Position numbers and translations under genes: made by a program. From the NCBI GenBank assembly GCA_002238705.1, contig MPMW01000004.1, forward strand, positions 1-64,000: a stretch of DNA of 64,000 bases. The letters are read 5' to 3'. Below are positions 1-7,010 of the stretch, one piece after another (position 1 is the first letter of the stretch; every line of letters begins with the position of its first letter). Below the pieces are notes generated by a model. The model did not search any database. It had not been told where the DNA came from and saw only the letters and a program-made list of their open reading frames with translations. The stretch is from Acidobacteria bacterium bin61 (lineage in GTDB: Bacteria > Acidobacteriota > Vicinamibacteria > Marinacidobacterales > Marinacidobacteraceae).

Positions 1-165
1 CGCCAGCCGCTCGTTGACCGCGCATCGTTCGGCGAAGGCGGACTGCCGCCAGGCCCGGAACGCCGTGTCCGCGCGCGAAAGGGCGGCTTCCACCTCGCGG
101 TCGGTAGCCGTGGGGAACTCGGCCACCGTCTCTTCGGTGGCGGGATTCAGGGACCGGTAGAGCAC
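1..165 (-). CDS. Aldehyde dehydrogenase family protein, N-terminal fragment (probably succinate-semialdehyde dehydrogenase type)
   Basis: The minus strand reads M-L-Y-R-S-LNPATEETVAEFPTA and then an alternating helix rich in Ala, Arg and Glu, ending in ERCAVNERLA at the window edge. The N-P-A-T-E-E-x-V-A sequence followed by an FxAWR segment is the usual amino end of NAD(P)-dependent aldehyde dehydrogenases of the succinate-semialdehyde group. Only 55 codons are inside the window, so the Rossmann fold, catalytic Cys and Glu are not visible and substrate cannot be assigned. The start is taken as GTG because an in-frame TAG lies just upstream and no ATG is available. It begins 11 bases after the stop of the upstream P1 peptidase gene, suggesting co-transcription. 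Confidence 0.7.
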   Translation of the reverse strand, partial: MLYRSLNPATEETVAEFPTATDREVEAALSRADTAFRAWRQSAFAERCAVNERLA

Positions 166-176
166 GGCGGGCGCGG

Positions 177-1379
177 TTAGCGGCTACCACCCGGCGGGTG
201 GAGTCGGTTGAATTTGCGCCCGACCTCGAGCAGGGCTTCGATCGAGATCGCTTCCCGGGTGTTCCCGTTCCTGCCGACTACCGTGGTGGCCTTGAGCATC
301 GAGTTGTAGACCGCTTCCTCGGTAGCCTCGATCGCGGCCTGGAAGAGCGGCGACAGCCGATCGCCGCGGAGCACGGCGCCGTCTTCGGTCGGGGAGTCGC
401 TCCGGAAACCGCTTCGGAGGGACGCAGCCGACGAAAAGGCGATGACGAAATCACCGCTCCCGTGGGACGATGTGGCGCCCGTGCGGGCGAGGCCGAGCAT
501 GACGCGCCGGGCCAGACGCGTGAGACCCGGCGAGCGGACCGGAGCGTCGGTGGCGACCACCATCATGATGGACCCGTCGGGGTTGTCGAGCGAGTCGCCA
601 CCCGCGGCGTCATCGCCGCCCCGCAACTGGTCCCGAAGGTAGTAGCGGTCGAGTTCCTCTCCGACCGGAATCCCGTCCATGACGAGCACCCCGCCGTAGT
701 TGCTCTGAACCATCGCTCCAACCGTGTAACCGCCGAGGCTCTCCGGAAGACGCCGCGATGAGGTGCCGATCCCTCCCTTCCAGCCGAAGGCGGAGGTGCC
801 GGTGCCGGCCCCCACCGCTCCCTCCGCGACCGGTCCCGAGGACGCGCCGCGGATCGCTTCGTGGACATGGCCTTCCTTCACGTGGAGGCCCCGGATGTCG
901 TTGAGGAAGCCGTCGTTGGTCTCTCCGACGAGAGGGTTCACGGAACGAACGTCTTCGTTGCCGGGAAGACCGAGCACATACGTCACGACAGCGCGGGCCG
1001 CATCCCATACCGAGAGGGTGTTGGTCAGCACGATCGGGGTCTCGATCGTCCCGAGTTCCACCACCTGGGTGGACCCCGCCAGCTTTCCGAAGGCGTTCCC
1101 GATGTGGACGGCGCCGGGCACCTTCTCCTGGAAGATGTTGCCGCCGTGGGGAAGGATCGCCGTGACCCCGGTGCGGATGTGGTCCCCCTCCATCAGCGTC
1201 ACCTGCCCGACGAGGACGCCGGGGACGTCGGTGATGGCGTTATGCGGTCCGGGATCGAGGACTCCGGGGGAGAGACCGATGTCCCTCGCCCGCGGCCGGG
1301 AATCCCCCTGCCCAAGGGCCAGCGGAGCGGCAAGCAGGCAGGCGGCGAGGGTCGCCAGGGTGCGGTGGACGTGCTTCAT
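177..1379 (-). CDS. Secreted P1 family peptidase (DmpA/BapA-like aminopeptidase)
   Basis: A 400-residue protein of the DmpA/BapA family, N-terminal-nucleophile hydrolases that cleave themselves into two chains and release amino-terminal residues (D-Ala, beta-amino acids or L-residues, depending on the member). Residues 1-24 form a signal peptide (Lys/Arg, then a hydrophobic LAACLLAAPLALG), so it should act in the periplasm or outside. The family pattern is clear: ITDVPGVLVG near residue 50, GETNDG near 152, FGWKGGIGTSSR at 198-209, and D-G-S-I-M-M-V-V-A-T-D-A-P around 268-280. Gly269-Ser270 matches the family self-cleavage site, making Ser270 the predicted nucleophile. A longer frame extends upstream, but the chosen ATG has GGAGG six bases ahead and begins exactly at the signal peptide. 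Divergent from the DUF4097 gene. Confidence 0.88.
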   Translation of the reverse strand: MKHVHRTLATLAACLLAAPLALGQGDSRPRARDIGLSPGVLDPGPHNAITDVPGVLVGQVTLMEGDHIRTGVTAILPHGGNIFQEKVPGAVHIGNAFGKLAGSTQVVELGTIETPIVLTNTLSVWDAARAVVTYVLGLPGNEDVRSVNPLVGETNDGFLNDIRGLHVKEGHVHEAIRGASSGPVAEGAVGAGTGTSAFGWKGGIGTSSRRLPESLGGYTVGAMVQSNYGGVLVMDGIPVGEELDRYYLRDQLRGGDDAAGGDSLDNPDGSIMMVVATDAPVRSPGLTRLARRVMLGLARTGATSSHGSGDFVIAFSSAASLRSGFRSDSPTEDGAVLRGDRLSPLFQAAIEATEEAVYNSMLKATTVVGRNGNTREAISIEALLEVGRKFNRLHPPGGSR

Positions 1380-1491
1380 CAGAACCTCCCGAATCGGTAG
1401 CCGGGCTCGGCAGTTCCGGAGGATACGGGAAGCGGATGGCCGCCCGGGCGCACGGAACATTCGCGGCGCACGTTCGTAACCTCCCTTCATC

Positions 1492-2298
1492 ATGCTTCGG
1501 TGGAATGCGTCCGGCGCCGGATTCACCGGGCGTCCCCTCGTCCTGGTGCTCGGAGTGACGGCGCTGGCCGGCGGCGCCAATTGCACGATCCCGTTTCAGG
1601 CCGAACCGACCGTCGAGGAAACGAGGACTTTCAGCGAACCGTTTGCGGCGGGAGAACTCCTGGATCTGAGGAACATCAGCGGGCGCGTGGCAGTCACCGC
1701 GTGGGACCGGGACGAAGCGGAAATCGTGGCGCGGAAGGTCGGGCCCAGCAGCGCCGCGCTCGAGGACATTCGGGTGGAAGTCAATCGCTCCGCGCGCGGG
1801 CTCGAGGTTCGCACGCGCTATCCGAAGAAGGGCCGGATGTGGGGGCAGCGGTACGGCAGCGTCCACTATTCCATCCGGCTTCCACAAAACGCCGATCTCA
1901 GGATCGCCACCGTGAACGGACCCGTCGAGGTGGCCAGGATTTCGGGGGAGGTCGAAGCGCAGACGGTCAACGGTTCTCTCCGTCTGACCGGACACCGGGG
2001 GAGCGTGAACGCCAAGACGGTGAACGGGCGCATCGAGTGTGAACTCGACAGCTTCGGCGAGGGAGAGAGCCACTCGTTCCGTACCGTGAACGGCCAGGTC
2101 CGATTGACCTTCGGCCCGGACGCCAGGGGTCAGGTGGATGCCCGCGCGATCAATGGCCGGGTCGTCGTGGAGCTGGCCGATCTGGAGCATCTGGACACCC
2201 CCACCCGCCGCCGCAAGAGAGTGCAGGTCGGCGACGGTGGCGGCGAGTGCCGGGTACGAACCCTGAACGGCACGATCCACGTCACTGACGGTTCCTAG
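1492..2298 (+). CDS. DUF4097 family beta-strand repeat protein
   Basis: A 268-residue exported or anchored protein with a hydrophobic stretch at residues 12-28 and then a parallel beta-repeat domain. The repeat hallmark is T-V-N-G or a close variant followed by alternating hydrophobic residues: TVNGPVEV, TVNGSLRL, TVNGRIEC, TVNGQVRL, AINGRVVV, TLNGTIHV. This is the DUF4097/putative adhesin type; family members occur near envelope-stress and anti-sigma systems, but their biochemical role is not known. A Cys at about residue 31 follows Ala-Asn and is not a proper lipobox. No good Shine-Dalgarno sequence precedes the first ATG, so the true start could be slightly downstream. It is divergent from the P1 peptidase gene with 112 bases between starts. 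Confidence 0.75.
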   Translation: MLRWNASGAGFTGRPLVLVLGVTALAGGANCTIPFQAEPTVEETRTFSEPFAAGELLDLRNISGRVAVTAWDRDEAEIVARKVGPSSAALEDIRVEVNRSARGLEVRTRYPKKGRMWGQRYGSVHYSIRLPQNADLRIATVNGPVEVARISGEVEAQTVNGSLRLTGHRGSVNAKTVNGRIECELDSFGEGESHSFRTVNGQVRLTFGPDARGQVDARAINGRVVVELADLEHLDTPTRRRKRVQVGDGGGECRVRTLNGTIHVTDGS

Positions 2299-2426
2299 CA
2301 GCCTGATCCAGGCCCGGCGACCGGCGGCGAGACCGGCGCGGCCCGTTACTCCCGACAGCGGGACCGATCGCGCGACCCTGCTCTGCTGAACTTCGGGCAG
2401 AATCCTCTCCGCCGAAAGGAGACCCG

Positions 2427-2915
2427 ATGATTCCGCAGTTGACCTCCCTCTATGGTTTCAATCTCCGCGTGGCGCGGGCGATGGTGAACGACCTGACGCC
2501 GGAGCAGATGACCGAGCAGCCTCACGGCGTCGTCAACCATCCCGCCTGGTCGCTGGGCCACCTGGTGATGGTCGCCGACGGGCTCGCCCAGTTGCTGGGC
2601 CTCGAGTCGGAAGTCGCCGACGGTTGGGCGCCCATCTTCGCGACCGGGGGAATCCCTTCGAATGACGCTTCCCGCTACCCGACGAAGGAAGAACTCCTCG
2701 ACGCACTGGCCGCGCAGCACGCACGCAGCGCCGCCGCTGTCGCAGTTACCGACCCGGCGTGGTTCGACACGCGGAACCCCGACGAGAAACGGCGCAAACG
2801 CTTCCCGACCCTGGGCGACCAGGTGGTCTACCTCATGACCTCCCACGAAATGCTCCATCTCGGGCAGGTCGCGGCCTGGCGCCGCGCCATGGGATTGCCG
2901 CCGGCCCGGAGATGA
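2427..2915 (+). CDS. DinB-like four-helix-bundle protein
   Basis: A 162-residue protein of the DinB/DfsB superfamily. Members are metal-binding four-helix bundles, some acting as thiol transferases, many without a known reaction. The sequence shows helix 1 with FNLRVARAMVNDL, a helix with HPAWSLGHLVMVAD (metal-ligand His candidates), and the final helix TSHEMLHLGQVAAWRRAMG, in which the HEMLH pair is a typical ligand position. No signal peptide, so cytoplasmic. AAAGGAG lies seven bases before the ATG. It stands alone between the DUF4097 and asparaginase genes, with 70 bases to the latter. The substrate is not predictable. Confidence 0.8.
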   Translation: MIPQLTSLYGFNLRVARAMVNDLTPEQMTEQPHGVVNHPAWSLGHLVMVADGLAQLLGLESEVADGWAPIFATGGIPSNDASRYPTKEELLDALAAQHARSAAAVAVTDPAWFDTRNPDEKRRKRFPTLGDQVVYLMTSHEMLHLGQVAAWRRAMGLPPARR

Positions 2916-2985
2916 CGCCCGCGAACCGCCACCGCGACCGGGGACGCGCTGGCCCCTCTCCTCCACCGGATATAAACCCCGCCCC

Positions 2986-4008
2986 ATGAACCGAATCGTG
3001 CGTGCTGGAGCCGCTTCTCTCATCCTCGCCTTCGCTTCGCCGGCGGCGGGACAACCTCTCCCGGAAGTCCATCTCATCGGCACCGGAGGGACGATTTCCG
3101 GGGGTGCGGGAGGTCCGCTGAACGCCGGCGATCTCTCGGCGGCCCTGCCGGGTATCGATTCCGTGGCTTCGGTCACTAGCGAGGATTTCGTTCGCGTCGG
3201 CAGTTCGCGGATGCACCCGGAACTCCAGTTCGAGCTCGCCCAACGCGTCGCCGCGGTCTTTGCCGAGCGGCCCCAACTGGCCGGCGTCGTGGTGACGCAC
3301 GGCACCGACTCTCTCGAGGAAACGGCCTTCCTGCTGGATCTGGTTCTGCCCTCCGGCCGTCCGGTCGTGTTTGCGGCGGCGCAGCGACCGCCCCGTTACG
3401 AGGACTCCGACGGGCCGCGGAACCTGCTGGATGCGATCCGGGTAGCCGGTTCCGGCCGAACCCGTGACCTGGGCGTGCTCGTTGTCCTGAACGGCCAGAT
3501 CCACGCCGCCCGGGAAGTGAAGAAGACCCACTCCATCGCGCTGCACGCCTTTGCTTCGCCGGACACGGGGCCGATCGGCGCCGTGGATGACGGGGAGGTG
3601 CTCCTCTTCACGACTCCGGCGCGCCGCATTCACCTTCCCGCCGCCGGAGTCGAACCAGGTGTTGAACTCGTCCGGCTCACCGCCGGCGGCGGCGCCGTGG
3701 CGATACACGCGGCGGCCGCAGCGGGCGCCAGGGGAGTGGTCGTGGAGGCGTTCGGCCGCGGCAATGCGCCGCCGCCGGTCGCCGAAGCGGTGGATGCCGC
3801 GATCGGGGCCGGCGTCCTGGTGGTGTTCGCGACCCGCACCGGTGCGGGCAGGGTGGTCCTTTCGGACGCCCAGCGGGAAAGGGGCATCCTCTCCGCGGGC
3901 GACCTGGACGGCCTGAAGGCCCGTATGCTCCTGATTGCCGCGCTAGGCGCCGGCCGGAACGCCGAAGAGATTGCCGCCGCGTTTCGAACGTTGGCCGGGG
4001 CTCAGTAG
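2986..4008 (+). CDS. Type II L-asparaginase, exported
   Basis: A 340-residue enzyme that hydrolyses asparagine (and often glutamine) to the acid and ammonia. The first 22 residues are a signal peptide ending in ASPAAGQ, indicating a periplasmic enzyme. The two asparaginase signatures are intact: GTGGTISGG, with the nucleophile expected at Thr36, and VVVTHGTDSLEETAFLL, with Thr107-Asp108. Lys180 in VKKTHSIALHAF fits the catalytic lysine of the E. coli periplasmic enzyme. Length is normal. It converges on the pilO-like gene with 44 bases between stops. Glutaminase-asparaginase activity is the main alternative and cannot be separated by sequence alone. Confidence 0.88.
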   Translation: MNRIVRAGAASLILAFASPAAGQPLPEVHLIGTGGTISGGAGGPLNAGDLSAALPGIDSVASVTSEDFVRVGSSRMHPELQFELAQRVAAVFAERPQLAGVVVTHGTDSLEETAFLLDLVLPSGRPVVFAAAQRPPRYEDSDGPRNLLDAIRVAGSGRTRDLGVLVVLNGQIHAAREVKKTHSIALHAFASPDTGPIGAVDDGEVLLFTTPARRIHLPAAGVEPGVELVRLTAGGGAVAIHAAAAAGARGVVVEAFGRGNAPPPVAEAVDAAIGAGVLVVFATRTGAGRVVLSDAQRERGILSAGDLDGLKARMLLIAALGAGRNAEEIAAAFRTLAGAQ

Positions 4009-4052
4009 CTGTCGAGCGGTTCGGCGCCGACCGCGCGGCGAACCGGGCCGCT

Positions 4053-4970
4053 TCAGCGAAGTACGAGGCGGAGCGGCGGTCCTTCCGCGCTCGAGAGAAC
4101 GACAGCTTCCGACGGCTCGAGCGTGACGACCGTGTAATCCCCGATCCGGTCGCCAACCCCGACCAGCGTGGTCTCTCCCCGGTAGAAGAGCGCCGCCCGG
4201 ATGGGAGTTCCGGAGCCGACGTCGACAAAGCCGTGAAGCTCCGGCGTCTCGGCTGCGGGCGCCGGCGGAGCCGCCGTTTCCGGAGGTTGCTCGATCAACG
4301 CTTCCGCGCCGGGATCGACTTCGAAGACCGGCTCCGTTTCGACTGGCTGCTCCGCGGCGAGCGAAGCCGGGGCTTCCGAACGCGGCACTGCCTCCAACCA
4401 GGCGGTCAGTCGCTCGAGCCGCGGATCGTCGGCCAATCGTCCTGCCTCCGCCACGCTGAACGGAGCGGCCGGATCCGGCCACAGCACGAGAACCCTGGCG
4501 GTCAGCGTTCCGAGGCCACCCCGAACCGCAAGCGTCGCCCGCTCGGTGCGGATTGGCCATCCGTTTCCCTCGATGGCAGCCAGGAAGCGGGACAGGGAAG
4601 CCGGCTCGCCCAGCGCCGTGATTCCGGCCTCGGCGCCCAGGGTCCCCTCCGGAGGGCGAACCACGGGCTGGAGCCGTAGCTGCGAGAGCTCTGCCGCCTG
4701 GCTACCGGCCGCCCGCACCAGGAACTGCCGGACCTCCCGGGCGCTGGTGGGTGGCGGGACCCGCCCGGCCAGCCGCTCCGAAACCCGGCGAAGGCGCTCG
4801 CGCCGCTCTCGCGCCTGGGCCGCCTGGGTGTTCTCGCGGGCGGACCGCTCCTGCACCTGAAGCGCGGCATCGAGCTCCTCCGAAGCGCGACGCACCTCGC
4901 CCCAGACCAGCCAGACGAACAAGCCGGCCAGCAGAGCGAGCAGAACCCGCGGCCGCAGGCGCACGTCCAT
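4053..4970 (-). CDS. PilO-like pilus/secretion assembly protein with a PilP/GspC-like C-terminal domain
   Basis: A 305-residue inner-membrane protein and third gene of a tight operon. Residues 6-24 are a single transmembrane segment; about 26-70 form a charged coiled coil (EELDAALQVQERSAREN and following); 75-165 have the ferredoxin-like pattern of PilO/GspM; 200-235 are a Pro/Ala/Glu linker. The last 70 residues (FVDVGSGTPIRAALFYRGETT, LVGVGDRIGDYTVVTLEP) resemble the beta domain of PilP or GspC that binds the secretin. The fusion is inferred from pattern, not from alignment. No pilP or pilQ gene follows; the next gene is a convergent asparaginase. It starts three bases after pilN. Confidence 0.55.
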   Translation of the reverse strand: MDVRLRPRVLLALLAGLFVWLVWGEVRRASEELDAALQVQERSARENTQAAQARERRERLRRVSERLAGRVPPPTSAREVRQFLVRAAGSQAAELSQLRLQPVVRPPEGTLGAEAGITALGEPASLSRFLAAIEGNGWPIRTERATLAVRGGLGTLTARVLVLWPDPAAPFSVAEAGRLADDPRLERLTAWLEAVPRSEAPASLAAEQPVETEPVFEVDPGAEALIEQPPETAAPPAPAAETPELHGFVDVGSGTPIRAALFYRGETTLVGVGDRIGDYTVVTLEPSEAVVLSSAEGPPLRLVLR

Positions 4971-4973
4971 GTT

Positions 4974-5513
4974 CTACGAACGCTCCAGCGCGAGTTGGGC
5001 GGTGATCCGAACCAACACCGTACCGTCCGTCTGGCGCGTTTCGCTGATCACCTCGGTGGAGCGAACCGAATCGTGCTCCCCCAGCGCGGACAGGAAACCC
5101 GCGACATCCGCCGCAGAGGCCGCATCGGCAGCGATGACCGCTTCGACCCGGCCGGGTCCGGCCGCGGGACGAATCTCGATCCCGGTAACCCGGATACCCG
5201 GAGGAGCCGTACCCGTCACCGTCTCCAGGGCGGTACTGATGTCGGGGGCGTCCAGTACGCCGGCGAAAAGCAGGGCTGCGGCTTCCCGGGCAGTTGCGGG
5301 TTCGAGTGCCGGCTGCCCGGTCGAGGCTGCCGGTCCGGAGGACCCGGCGCACCCCGCACCTCCCGCGGCCGCCAGATCGGCGCGCGTCTTCAAGAGCGCC
5401 ACACCGCCCCAGAGGCCAGCCAGGAGCCCCGCCAGGATCAACACCTCCACAACCCGGAGGACGCCAGGCCGGACGCCTCTGCCAAGCTGAATGCCGGCGG
5501 GTATTCGGGCCAC
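4974..5513 (-). CDS. PilN-like pilus/secretion assembly protein
   Basis: A 179-residue protein with a short cytoplasmic N-terminus (MARIPAGIQLGRG, the position where PilN binds PilM), one transmembrane segment at about residues 20-42 (VLILAGLLAGLWGGVALL), a Gly/Ala/Cys-rich linker and a periplasmic domain around 75-175 with a PilN-like alpha/beta pattern (GIRVTGIEIRPAAG, VEAVIAADAASAADVAGFLSAL). In type IV pilus and type II secretion systems the PilN/GspL-type protein joins the cytoplasmic actin-like PilM to the periplasmic PilO. The order PilM-PilN-PilO with gaps of 2-3 bases supports this. Sequence similarity alone is weak; context carries much of the assignment. Confidence 0.55.
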   Translation of the reverse strand: MARIPAGIQLGRGVRPGVLRVVEVLILAGLLAGLWGGVALLKTRADLAAAGGAGCAGSSGPAASTGQPALEPATAREAAALLFAGVLDAPDISTALETVTGTAPPGIRVTGIEIRPAAGPGRVEAVIAADAASAADVAGFLSALGEHDSVRSTEVISETRQTDGTVLVRITAQLALERS

Positions 5514-5515
5514 GG

Positions 5516-6451
5516 TCAGTCTTCCGAAACGGCGAGGGGAGTGGGGTGGAGTGGCGCCGGCCTTTCACCAACCCGCCGCAGCAGTGCAGCCAGCGCTCCC
5601 TCCGTCACCGGAGACATGGCGGGAGACCCGGCGCTCTCCTGGGCGTCGCGAGCCCCCGTAAGCGTCAAGCCCAGCGGGCGCACGAGGTCAGCGACCGCCA
5701 CGGCCCCATCCCCCAGGATTTCGACCGAAGGCCTCCCGTGCTCGGCGGCCCGCCGGATAGCAAGCGCCGGGGGGTCGGGGTCCAGCGCGGCGCGGAGCTT
5801 CATGCGGAAACCCGTGAGACGCGGTCCAGACGCGGCGGCGAGGACGAAGTGGCGCCGATGGAGCAGCAGGAGAAGACGGCGATCCGATTTGCCGGAGCCG
5901 CGTCCAAGCCACTCGGGGAGCGCAGCCAGGCTCGTAGCGTCCACCCAGCGCACCCGAAGACCGGCCGCCTCCGCGGCCGCCTCGTACTGCTGGACAACCG
6001 GCGCACCCGTCACCGCGCCGAGCAGGGAGCGGTGCCCGAGGGAACCGGACGCCAGAGTTCCAAACCGGAATCGTCCATCGAGTTCGGAGGGGGACGGAGC
6101 CCAAGTCGTAGCCAACCCACGGACGAGTTCGGTGCGGAGCCTGCGCGCCGCTCGGGAACCCGCACCTTCGGACAGGGCGGCGTGAGCAGCGCGATCGGGC
6201 AGCGCAATTACGGCGTCGCTGAAACTGCTCCCGGAAGCGCCAAGAGGCCTGAGAGCGGCCTGCACCGCCCGGGCCGCCTCCACCGAGGAAGCCAGGTTCG
6301 GCTCCGTCGGCGAAGGCGTGACGAAATCCGACGGCAGACGCCAGCGCACCCAACGGCCGTCGCCCGCCCGGACCAACACGTGATCTCGCCGAAAGGTGAT
6401 CGCCACGGCGCTCCGCCGAGCACCGAGGCCAAGGAAGGGCAACGAAAGCAA
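5516..6451 (-). CDS. PilM/GspL-like actin-fold protein
   Basis: A 311-residue cytoplasmic protein, first gene of the pilM-pilN-pilO-like operon. It has the two-lobed beta/alpha layout of PilM, with paired segments VAITFRRDHVLVRA near the start, DAVIALPDRAAHAAL around residue 95 and RRLLLLLHRRHFVLAAASG around 185. The phosphate-binding D-I-G-S-S motif of canonical PilM is not recognisable, so nucleotide binding may be lost or altered. The start is TTG; a GGAG lies three to six bases upstream, and a second TTG nine bases in is an alternative. The promoter side faces a MITE-like repeat that begins 27 bases upstream. Confidence 0.5.
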   Translation of the reverse strand: MLSLPFLGLGARRSAVAITFRRDHVLVRAGDGRWVRWRLPSDFVTPSPTEPNLASSVEAARAVQAALRPLGASGSSFSDAVIALPDRAAHAALSEGAGSRAARRLRTELVRGLATTWAPSPSELDGRFRFGTLASGSLGHRSLLGAVTGAPVVQQYEAAAEAAGLRVRWVDATSLAALPEWLGRGSGKSDRRLLLLLHRRHFVLAAASGPRLTGFRMKLRAALDPDPPALAIRRAAEHGRPSVEILGDGAVAVADLVRPLGLTLTGARDAQESAGSPAMSPVTEGALAALLRRVGERPAPLHPTPLAVSED

Positions 6452-6478
6452 AACTCCAACCGTGAGGATGGATTTAGC

Positions 6479-6665
6479 CTAGCAGTCTGTGGCAAAACCC
6501 ACGCGGCGTTCGACGGGCGATCCATCCCGGCTGAACCGCGCCGCTTTCCGGCGCTCATCGTTGCGTTTCGGCCGAAATACACCCGGTATTCCGACCTCAC
6601 GCGCCTTGTCAGCCGGGCGCCTCGCCCGTCTCGGCGCTCACGCGGGTTCCACCACAGGCTGCTAG
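6479..6665. repeat. MITE-like element A, copy A1
   Basis: Left end CTAGCAGTCTGTGGCAAAAC and right end GGTTCCACCACAGGCTGCTAG are imperfect inverted repeats of each other, each edged by CTAG. The interior (GCGTTCGACGGGCGATSCATCC, a GC hairpin, CGTTGCGTTTCGGCCGAAAT, GACCTCACGCGCCTTGTCAGCC) recurs at 42572-42754, 51549-51753 and 54375-54562. No open frame is shared by the copies. The flanking CTAG could be a four-base target duplication or part of the element. It lies between pilM and the EF-G2 gene. Confidence 0.85.
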
Positions 6666-6700
6666 CAGTCTGTGGCAAAACCCATGCGGCGGTCCGTGGA
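6662..6700. repeat. Partial element A (left end only)
   Basis: The right CTAG of copy A1 is reused as the left edge of a second terminus, CAGTCTGTGGCAAAACCCAT, followed by GCGGCGGTCCGTGG, after which similarity stops. It is a truncated tandem copy or the scar of a second insertion at the same site. Confidence 0.7.
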
Positions 6701-7010
6701 CCTGGCGACCCCGGACGCGAGCGCCATCGACAGTTGGCCCGCGGGACGGGCGAGGCCGTTCTTCCCGACAAATGCGGGGACGCGAAAGGCGCCTGGATGG
6801 TAGGATGAGTGGCCGGTCTGCAGGCCATGTCCGCCCGCGCAGGCGAGCGCTGAGGCCATTCGCCCGCGTGACTATCGTCCGAACGAGTTCCAGTGTTTCG
6901 AGTTGGCGAACCTCGTTCGGCCTCCGGCAGCACCACCGGAGTCCGAACGATCCCCCAGGAAATCCCCGATTCGGAGCGAATCCCTAACACGTCGACAATT
7001 CTGGAGAAGC
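6701..7010. other. Upstream region of the EF-G2 gene
   Basis: No gene is supported here. The stretch contains small repeats of TCGTCCGAACGA, CCTCGTTCGG and GTCCGAACGA near 6867-6950 that could fold on themselves. I do not see a convincing -35/-10 pair. The EF-G2 start has GGAGAAG immediately upstream. Confidence 0.4.
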
